64,000 nt of DNA, taken from assembly GCA_032595675.1 (NCBI GenBank), contig JAVQMD010000005.1, positions 1 through 64,000 on the forward strand, written 5' to 3'. The notes below the pieces were generated by a model that did not search any database, was not told where the DNA came from, and saw only the letters and a list, made by a program, of their open reading frames with translations. Shown one piece after another: positions 58,688-64,000 of this stretch (position 1 is the stretch's first letter; each line of letters opens with the position of its first letter). Made by a program: the position numbers and the translations under genes. Origin of the DNA: Candidatus Electrothrix rattekaaiensis. Its GTDB lineage: Bacteria; Desulfobacterota; Desulfobulbia; Desulfobulbales; Desulfobulbaceae.

Positions 58688-58804
58688 GTGCCGATTACAT
58701 TTTACGTTTCTTTCTTTGCGATATTTCATAAAACGATAGCTGATTTGACAGGATTGTCGATGGAGGCAGTTGAAAAGATCGCAGATAAAACTTGCAATGA
58801 GTAA
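58688..58804 (+). pseudogene. Possible C-terminal remnant of an Rpn-like gene
   Basis: A short frame reads IADLTGLSMEAVEKIADKTC before its stop. The LTGLSxExVEKI ending is common at the C-terminus of Rpn/PD-(D/E)XK transposase-like proteins. Nothing upstream belongs to it. The evidence is a short motif only. Confidence 0.25.
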
Positions 58805-58840
58805 TGAATAGTTATTATCTGCGATACGAACCAGTTCGAT

Positions 58841-60499
58841 TCACCAAGCCCGCCCCCGATACTCCCCAAACACCCCTCGCAGCACACCACAAATCTCACT
58901 CAGTGAGCAGTAACAACGCACTGCATCCAGCACTGGTTCCATCAGATTAGCCCCGTCTGACTGGGCAGCGGTCTCCAAGGCAGCAAGGCATCGCCGGACC
59001 TCTTCCTGATCACGTTCAGCCTTGACCCGCGCCAGTGCTTGCACCTGCTGATCCTCCACTGCCGGATCAACCCGCAGCAAGGGCACAGTGGTTTCTTCTT
59101 CGGTCTGAAAGGCATTGACCCCGACAATAAGCCGTTCCTTGGATTCCACCTCCTGCTGATATTGATAGGCCGCATCCTCAATCTGACCGGCGATAAAACC
59201 GTTTTCAATACAGGCCACTACCCCGCCGAATTCATCCACCCGATTGATCAAATCCAACGCCTCTTGCTCAACAGCATCAGTGAGCTGTTCCACATACCAG
59301 GAACCAGCCAAGGGATCAACCGTGTCTGCCACCCCGGATTCATGGGCGATAACCTGCTGGGTGCGCAGGGCTGTCCGTACAGATTCCTCGGTGGGCAGGG
59401 ACAGGGCCTCGTCTCGGGAGTTGGTGTGCAGGGATTGGGTGCCACCGAGCACTGCGGCCAAGGCCTGCAAGGTTACCCGCACGATATTATTATCCACTTG
59501 CTGGGCCGTCAAACTGCTGCCTGCGGTCTGGGTATGAAAACGGAGCATCATGGTGGAAGGCTTTTTCGCCTGAAAACGCTCCTTCATGAGCGTGGCCCAC
59601 AGCCTGCGGGCGGCCCGGAACTTGGCAACCTCTTCCAGCAGATTGGAGGAGGCATTAAAAAAGAAAGCCAAACGAGGAGCAAAGTCATCCAGGGCAAGAC
59701 CGGCATCCAGGGCGGTCTGTACATAGGTCAAGCCGTTGGCAAGGGTAAAGGCCACTTCCTGGGCTGCTGTGGAACCGGCTTCACGGATATGATAGCCGGA
59801 AATGGAGATGGTGTTGAACTTGGGCGCATTGGCAGAACACCATTGGAAGATATTGGTAATCAGGCGTAGGGAGGGCCGAGGCGGAAAGATATAGGTGCCA
59901 CGGGCCACGTATTCCTTGAGGATGTCATTCTGGATCGTACCCATAATCTGCTCAGCTTTGACGTCCTGTTTCTCCGCAACCACAATATACATGGCCAACA
60001 GGACCATGGCCGGAGAATTGATGGTCATGGAGGTGGATATTTTATCCAGCGGAATCTGATCAAAAAGGACTTCCATGTCCGCCAAGGTGTCAATGGCAAC
60101 CCCGACCTTACCGACCTCGCCCAAGGACATGGAGGCATCGGAGTCGTAGCCGATCTGGGTGGGCAGATCAAAGGCCACGGACAGGCCGGTTTGCCCCTGT
60201 TCTAACAGATAACGATAGCGTTCATTGGAGGCCGCAGCAGAGGAAAAGCCCGCATATTGGCGCATAGTCCAGAGACGGCCCCGGTACATGGTGGGCTGCA
60301 CCCCGCGCGTGTAAGGATAACACCCCGGAAAACCGATTTTGTCCTGATACTCCTGATCCGCATCCTCGGGCAGGGCAAGCCGCTCCACCGTTCGACCGCC
60401 GTGGCAGGTGAATTCGTCCTTCCGTTCCGGGAAACGGGCCAGGGATTTTGCTAATTCATTGTTTTGCCAATCCAGCAAGGCGGAATTTTCTTTTTTCAT
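58841..60499 (-). CDS. Methylmalonyl-CoA mutase, catalytic (large) subunit
   Basis: The start is set at ATG 60499 ([20 protein letters not shown]); a GTG 15 bases upstream is also possible. The product is about 552 residues, the size of a catalytic subunit without the cobalamin domain. Diagnostic blocks are [68 protein letters not shown], and [20 protein letters not shown]. It converts methylmalonyl-CoA to succinyl-CoA (or the reverse) with the B12 subunit at 61831-62247. MeaB lies between them. The operon indicates propionate production or oxidation. Confidence 0.93.
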   Translation of the reverse strand: MKKENSALLDWQNNELAKSLARFPERKDEFTCHGGRTVERLALPEDADQEYQDKIGFPGCYPYTRGVQPTMYRGRLWTMRQYAGFSSAAASNERYRYLLEQGQTGLSVAFDLPTQIGYDSDASMSLGEVGKVGVAIDTLADMEVLFDQIPLDKISTSMTINSPAMVLLAMYIVVAEKQDVKAEQIMGTIQNDILKEYVARGTYIFPPRPSLRLITNIFQWCSANAPKFNTISISGYHIREAGSTAAQEVAFTLANGLTYVQTALDAGLALDDFAPRLAFFFNASSNLLEEVAKFRAARRLWATLMKERFQAKKPSTMMLRFHTQTAGSSLTAQQVDNNIVRVTLQALAAVLGGTQSLHTNSRDEALSLPTEESVRTALRTQQVIAHESGVADTVDPLAGSWYVEQLTDAVEQEALDLINRVDEFGGVVACIENGFIAGQIEDAAYQYQQEVESKERLIVGVNAFQTEEETTVPLLRVDPAVEDQQVQALARVKAERDQEEVRRCLAALETAAQSDGANLMEPVLDAVRCYCSLSEICGVLRGVFGEYRGRAW

Positions 60500-60576
60500 A
60501 TGATCAGCTACCACATTTTTAATTTTTTTTAATTCTGAGTTTTCTTTGATGGGGATAGTAGTATAAGAGGAGAGGA

Positions 60577-60771
60577 TTACATTACATTTCCCAACTCTTT
60601 TACCTTGCCAGCCAGTTCAATTGGTGGGCGTCTTTTTCTTGTTTTTCTCTTATGTTCCGCCTCTTCCAAGGCAATCACCAAAATCTCAATTCTTCTGTTA
60701 ACCATTGAATCCGGCAAATCAATTTGGATTTTAGAGGTACTCGCTTTTGTTATGAATCTTCTGGTTTCCAT
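60577..60771 (-). CDS. Small antitoxin-like protein inside the methylmalonyl-CoA mutase operon
   Basis: ATG 60771 ([20 protein letters not shown]) follows GGAG with normal spacing; the longer frame to 60816 lacks one. The product has 64 residues and ends [13 protein letters not shown]. The strand-like start, a helix ([20 protein letters not shown]) and the LAGKVKEL tail resemble small antitoxins of the VapB or DUF2281 type, but I cannot assign a family. No toxin gene follows before mcm. It sits between meaB and the large subunit, probably a later insertion. Confidence 0.5.
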   Translation of the reverse strand: METRRFITKASTSKIQIDLPDSMVNRRIEILVIALEEAEHKRKTRKRRPPIELAGKVKELGNVM

Positions 60772-60883
60772 GATAATACTCCATGTTGAAAACATTATTA
60801 ATTGTATCCACAACAAATGTCTTTTTTTTTGAGATTCGGCAAGTAAAACGCTTAAAAATAATGCAACAGCCGGTATACCGGTT

Positions 60884-61834
60884 TCATTTTTCTGGAGGCA
60901 TTAAAATCTGCTCAACCAGCTGTTCCGCCGCCGCTCTGGGGTCTCCATCAGGACAATTCTGTTCATGCACCAGTCGGGTTAACCGCCCTCTCAGCAACTC
61001 CAGACTCCAGTCCAACGTTTCTTGTTTCAGAGACCGCTGACGGCGTTGGGTAAACTCATCGCCCGCACGAAACGCAGTTTCCAAGGCCAGAATGCGATCA
61101 AGCAAATTTTCTATGCCCTGGTTTTCAGCAGCCACGGTTTCCAGAACGCGGTCAGACTCTGCCGCCTCTCTGCCCAAATCAAACCGTAATTTGCTCGCAC
61201 CGGGCATATCCGCCTTATTGATAACCAGCAGATCAACTACCTCCAGAATTCCGGCCTTCATGGCCTGGATTTCATCACCAAAACCGGGAGCCAAGACCAA
61301 GACCGTGATATCAGCCAGAGAGGCGATATCCATCTCAGATTGCCCGATCCCTACGGTCTCAACTAGAACAACCCGGCAGCCTGAAGCAGCCATGATGCGC
61401 ATTGTTGCCCCGGCAGCGGCACAAAGCCCGCCGAGCCTGCCTCGGGTCGCCATAGAACGCACCACCACATCTCGATCCAAGGTATGATCCATCATGCGAA
61501 TACGATCACCCAATAAAGCCCCGTGGGTGAGCGGAGAAGAGGGGTCAACAGCAATGACACCGACCCGAGTTCCTCGTTGCCGCACCTGCCGGACCAGGGA
61601 AGAGGTCAGGGTGGATTTTCCGGCACCGGGCGGACCAGTGATTCCTACGGTGAGAACCCTGTCCAGGCGTTGCTGATCCAACCCCTGCATAATGTCCTGG
61701 CCGATCTCCGTCTGATCCTCTAGCAAGGAAATGGCACGAGCCACAGAGCGGGGATCGCCGAGGTGGAGTTGTTCAAGGAGCTGAGCAGACTGCACTGATT
61801 GCACTCTTGATGCCACTCTTGATTGCACGCTCAA
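60884..61834 (-). CDS. meaB: Methylmalonyl-CoA mutase-associated GTPase MeaB
   Basis: This 316-residue G3E-type GTPase has the P-loop [18 protein letters not shown] (about 63-80), [41 protein letters not shown] (switch and G3 region), and [12 protein letters not shown] (NKAD, base specificity). MeaB gates cofactor loading and protects methylmalonyl-CoA mutase from inactivation. It overlaps the cobalamin-subunit gene by ATGA and is transcribed in the same direction as both mutase subunits. Confidence 0.93.
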   Translation of the reverse strand: MSVQSRVASRVQSVQSAQLLEQLHLGDPRSVARAISLLEDQTEIGQDIMQGLDQQRLDRVLTVGITGPPGAGKSTLTSSLVRQVRQRGTRVGVIAVDPSSPLTHGALLGDRIRMMDHTLDRDVVVRSMATRGRLGGLCAAAGATMRIMAASGCRVVLVETVGIGQSEMDIASLADITVLVLAPGFGDEIQAMKAGILEVVDLLVINKADMPGASKLRFDLGREAAESDRVLETVAAENQGIENLLDRILALETAFRAGDEFTQRRQRSLKQETLDWSLELLRGRLTRLVHEQNCPDGDPRAAAEQLVEQILMPPEK

Positions 61835-62247
61835 TTGCGGGTCTGATGTTGCTTCTGACAGGCCGCTGTAAAAGCCTCAATAATGGCGGCAATGGGCGTG
61901 CCCGGAGTGAACACAGAGGCAATCCCGTTTCCTTGCAGGAGCGAAATATCCTCGGCAGGAATAACGCCGCCGCCGAGCACCGGAATATCCTCGGCCCCGG
62001 CCTTGCGCAAGGCCTCAAGCACTGCCGGAAAAAGCCGCACATGGGCACCGGACATGGAAGAAAGCCCCACAGCGGCCACGTCCTCTTGGACAGCAGCGGC
62101 GGCAATTTCCTCCGGAGTTCGCCGAATGCCGGTATAAATGACTTCAAAGCCTGCATCCCGTAAGGCACGGGCAATAACCTTGGCTCCCCGGTCATGGCCG
62201 TCCAAGCCGGGTTTGGCAATAAGTACCCGATACGCTTTCATATTCAT
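61831..62247 (-). CDS. Methylmalonyl-CoA mutase, cobalamin-binding (small) subunit
   Basis: This 138-residue protein is a stand-alone B12-binding domain: [20 protein letters not shown] with the DxHxxG cobalamin-ligand motif (His in DGHDRG), [28 protein letters not shown], and [12 protein letters not shown]. It associates with the catalytic subunit encoded at 58841-60499. Separate small subunits of this kind occur in archaea and many sulfate reducers. It is the first gene of the operon. Confidence 0.93.
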   Translation of the reverse strand: MNMKAYRVLIAKPGLDGHDRGAKVIARALRDAGFEVIYTGIRRTPEEIAAAAVQEDVAAVGLSSMSGAHVRLFPAVLEALRKAGAEDIPVLGGGVIPAEDISLLQGNGIASVFTPGTPIAAIIEAFTAACQKQHQTRN

Positions 62248-62291
62248 AACCTCATCTTCGCATTCTTAACAATGGAGAACCTTAGAGAATC

Positions 62292-62843
62292 TTAGCGATT
62301 CAGGACTATTTTTCCTGCCACCTGATAAGGAAAAACTTCTTTACCCTCCTGACCAAGGTTGAGTTGTCCGGCCAGCTCGTAATTCAGCGGTTCTTCCGGC
62401 TTGCCGCCGTACTGCTGCACATCTTTTTGCAGGAGTTCAATAACAGATCCGACAATGGCAAACCGGGAAGTATATACCACCACTGGGACCGAAACCGTGC
62501 CAAAGGGCGGAATTCCTTGGCGTTCATCGCTGATACCTGAGGCAAAAGGCTCGCCGTTGATTTTTAAGTCGCATTTTATACTGCGGATCTCCCTTGCCGT
62601 ATCATTGGGATTGACAACACGTAGTTTCAGGAGAAAAATTGTTTCCAGTGCTTTGATTTCCTGAAGCTCAATATCGGAAAGTGCTATTTGCAGATCCTCC
62701 TTGGTCTCCCAAGGCAGGGATTGTAGCGTTGCCGGGCAGCCGGTAAGGAGCAGGGGCAGACAACAGAAAAGAAGAATGGTCAGACCGGAGCAATATCTTG
62801 ATCTGGCGAAAAAAACAGCGATAGGAAGCAGAGACCGTTTCAT
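62292..62843 (-). CDS. LEA type 2 family lipoprotein
   Basis: This 183-residue protein has a long signal peptide ending in the lipobox LLTGC (Cys36). The mature part carries a LEA_2 (late-embryogenesis-abundant-14-like) beta-sandwich: KEDLQIALSDIELQEIKALE, FLLKLRVVNPNDTAREI, and CDLKINGEPFASGISDE. Such lipoproteins sit in the envelope, with no established activity. It is separated by 44 bases from the mutase operon and could be its distant upstream neighbour on the same strand. Confidence 0.82.
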   Translation of the reverse strand: MKRSLLPIAVFFARSRYCSGLTILLFCCLPLLLTGCPATLQSLPWETKEDLQIALSDIELQEIKALETIFLLKLRVVNPNDTAREIRSIKCDLKINGEPFASGISDERQGIPPFGTVSVPVVVYTSRFAIVGSVIELLQKDVQQYGGKPEEPLNYELAGQLNLGQEGKEVFPYQVAGKIVLNR

Positions 62844-63067
62844 AAAAAAATGATAGCAGAGAGGAAAAGATTATACGGAGCGAATTCTCCCGCAAAAAGA
62901 GACATCCCCAGCCCCCTCAAACGGGCAGCTCTGTTCATAAGGTAGGGATCAGTCTCACAAGAAAAAACTGAGTAAAAGTACAGTAAAATTATTTTAAAAA
63001 ATTGTCAATCCCCTGTTCCTTCTCTTTTCCTGTCCGCTGTTGCACCATATTGCACCAGAAGGAACAA

Positions 63068-64000
63068 TCACATCACAAGCCAAAAATACAGGAGAGTAAC
63101 AAGAATTATAGAAAAAGCTCGGAAACTCTGATTGAACACAATGAGTTGCATGGCTAGGCGAGGCTTGAAAATACCAGCATAATAGGGGAACTGATGTCGG
63201 ACAGCCCGAATCGGTGAAGAAAGAACATTACCGATCAGCAGCGTGAAAACGATCTCCTTATATGTCATGGTTCCGTCCTGGAGCAGGGCACCGGCAGCAA
63301 CCAGACCTGCACTGAATTCAGCCGCTACCTGAAGGGCAATAATGGACATCGCCTTGGGTGAAAGCCACGACAAAAAAGAAAGATGATCGGCCATGACCTC
63401 TTCCAGGAGCTGAAACATACCTTCCTCGGAAAGCCAAAAAAATACAATGTAAATGGGGAACGTCAAGCGGATAATCTTGCGAATGCGCTTTTTAAAACGA
63501 GCAAGAGTCCGCTTTCTGGCCTGGCGGAAGCTCACGCTCTCTGTTTTCTTCTGCCCATGCGTTCCTGTCAGATTTTTCGGGCCAAGAAGAAAATGGCTCA
63601 ACACCGCAATCCCCAAGGTGCGGAGTAATGCCGCCCCCAGCGTCAGGCCGATATAAATAAACGCTGCCCCTTTTATCAAAGAAAGGGTCAGGAAAAAGGT
63701 GGTGGGCAGATGGAGAAAATAAGCAGGCAGGCTGTTAAACATATTCGCCAGCAGCAACTCTTTTTTACTGAGCTTTCCCTGGTCATAAGCCTCTGACAGC
63801 ATGGTATTGGCTGTAACCCCGGAGAAAAAAGCCATAGAAAAAGCAGCACCGGTCAGATCGGAAAGATGACCGAAACGAATCATCGGCGCGGTAACCACGG
63901 ACATCTTTTTTGTCCAGTTCATGGCTTCTATGAAACCGGCAACAATCAATCCGATCGAGATGAAAATGAGCAACCGAACCAGAGGGTGGCCCAACTCCCG
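63068..64000 (-). CDS. Nucleoside-recognition (Gate) domain membrane protein, 5' end outside the window
   Basis: The frame is open to the right edge (reading RELGHPLVRLL), and the first in-frame start is only a TTG at 63994, so the gene starts beyond the window. About 310 residues are visible with about eight membrane segments. Typical Gate features are LTGAAFSMAFFSGVTANTML, LANMFNSLPAYFLHLPTTFF and VLSSPIRAVRHQFPYYAGIF. A basic cytoplasmic loop (RKRTLARFKKRIRKI) lies mid-protein. Proteins of this type resemble spore-maturation SpmA/SpmB and nucleoside transporters; the substrate is unknown. Confidence 0.75.
   Translation of the reverse strand, partial: RELGHPLVRLLIFISIGLIVAGFIEAMNWTKKMSVVTAPMIRFGHLSDLTGAAFSMAFFSGVTANTMLSEAYDQGKLSKKELLLANMFNSLPAYFLHLPTTFFLTLSLIKGAAFIYIGLTLGAALLRTLGIAVLSHFLLGPKNLTGTHGQKKTESVSFRQARKRTLARFKKRIRKIIRLTFPIYIVFFWLSEEGMFQLLEEVMADHLSFLSWLSPKAMSIIALQVAAEFSAGLVAAGALLQDGTMTYKEIVFTLLIGNVLSSPIRAVRHQFPYYAGIFKPRLAMQLIVFNQSFRAFSIILVTLLYFWLVM

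Noticed and set aside
59039-59869. A 276-codon plus-strand frame over the methylmalonyl-CoA mutase gene
   Set aside because: Antisense shadow of a well-conserved mutase; Gly/Gln/His-rich product without domain features.
1-64000. tRNA or rRNA genes
   Set aside because: No cloverleaf with CCA-proximal arms or conserved rRNA block was noticed on either strand by eye. A tRNAscan run would settle this.

Overview
The window looks like a chromosomal segment of a Gram-negative deltaproteobacterium-type anaerobe, most likely in the Desulfobulbales (Desulfobulbus or cable-bacterium relatives). This is an inference from gene content and not from a marker gene: a split methylmalonyl-CoA mutase (separate catalytic and B12 subunits plus MeaB) as used for propionate metabolism, outer-membrane-type lipoproteins, a moderate-GC core, and a very heavy load of toxin-antitoxin, Rhs, insertion-sequence and STAND/AAA genes. 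No rRNA, tRNA or CRISPR array was recognised.

Layout. 1-5.2 kb is an Rhs polymorphic-toxin locus: a 5'-truncated Rhs gene with its tip and a Sel1-like probable immunity gene, then two displaced Rhs core fragments with different tips; one fragment is split by a 227-bp terminal-inverted-repeat element. 5.3-6.7 kb holds an Rpn-like protein and an orphan antitoxin. 6.7-11.4 kb is a tightly coupled run of gatA, a HAD-like protein and a nucleoside hydrolase lipoprotein, followed to 15.6 kb by a large membrane protein and two glycosyltransferases. 15.7-18.1 kb has a DUF3343-like/sugar-kinase-like pair and an AEC transporter. 18.2-19.6 kb has two toxin-antitoxin-type modules, then a PutP-type symporter, a LivM-type permease, a DUF218 protein and a complete type I restriction-modification operon (hsdM-hsdS-hsdR, 23.8-29.1 kb).

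29.2-37.1 kb is the most striking region. On the minus strand, a coiled-coil AAA ATPase, a second AAA ATPase with a membrane segment and at least 17 copies of a 32-residue repeat, and a CHAT protease form what was once one contiguous operon. Two insertion sequences (an ISAzo13-like and an IS5-like element) have landed in it. Deleting both with one copy of each target duplication restores the reading frame exactly and puts the CHAT start codon a few bases after the repeat-protein stop. The two outer genes share an N-terminal coiled-coil motif, so this looks like an undescribed NTPase-protease conflict system.

37.5-49.3 kb mixes a small helical protein, two arrays of degenerate 21-bp repeats, three AAA/PD-(D/E)XK proteins (one broken by an in-frame TGA), a catalase-like protein, a copper-type P-ATPase and an unknown gene. 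49.4-55.4 kb is an A+T-rich three-gene island: a membrane coiled-coil protein and two P-loop NTPases, the second a 1387-residue STAND-type protein. Immediately after it, a 55-residue peptide gene overlaps a radical SAM/SPASM gene with a PqqD-like C-terminus, a candidate new RiPP pathway. 57-58.7 kb has more toxin-antitoxin modules, and 58.8-62.3 kb is the methylmalonyl-CoA mutase operon. A LEA-type lipoprotein and a truncated nucleoside-recognition membrane protein close the window.
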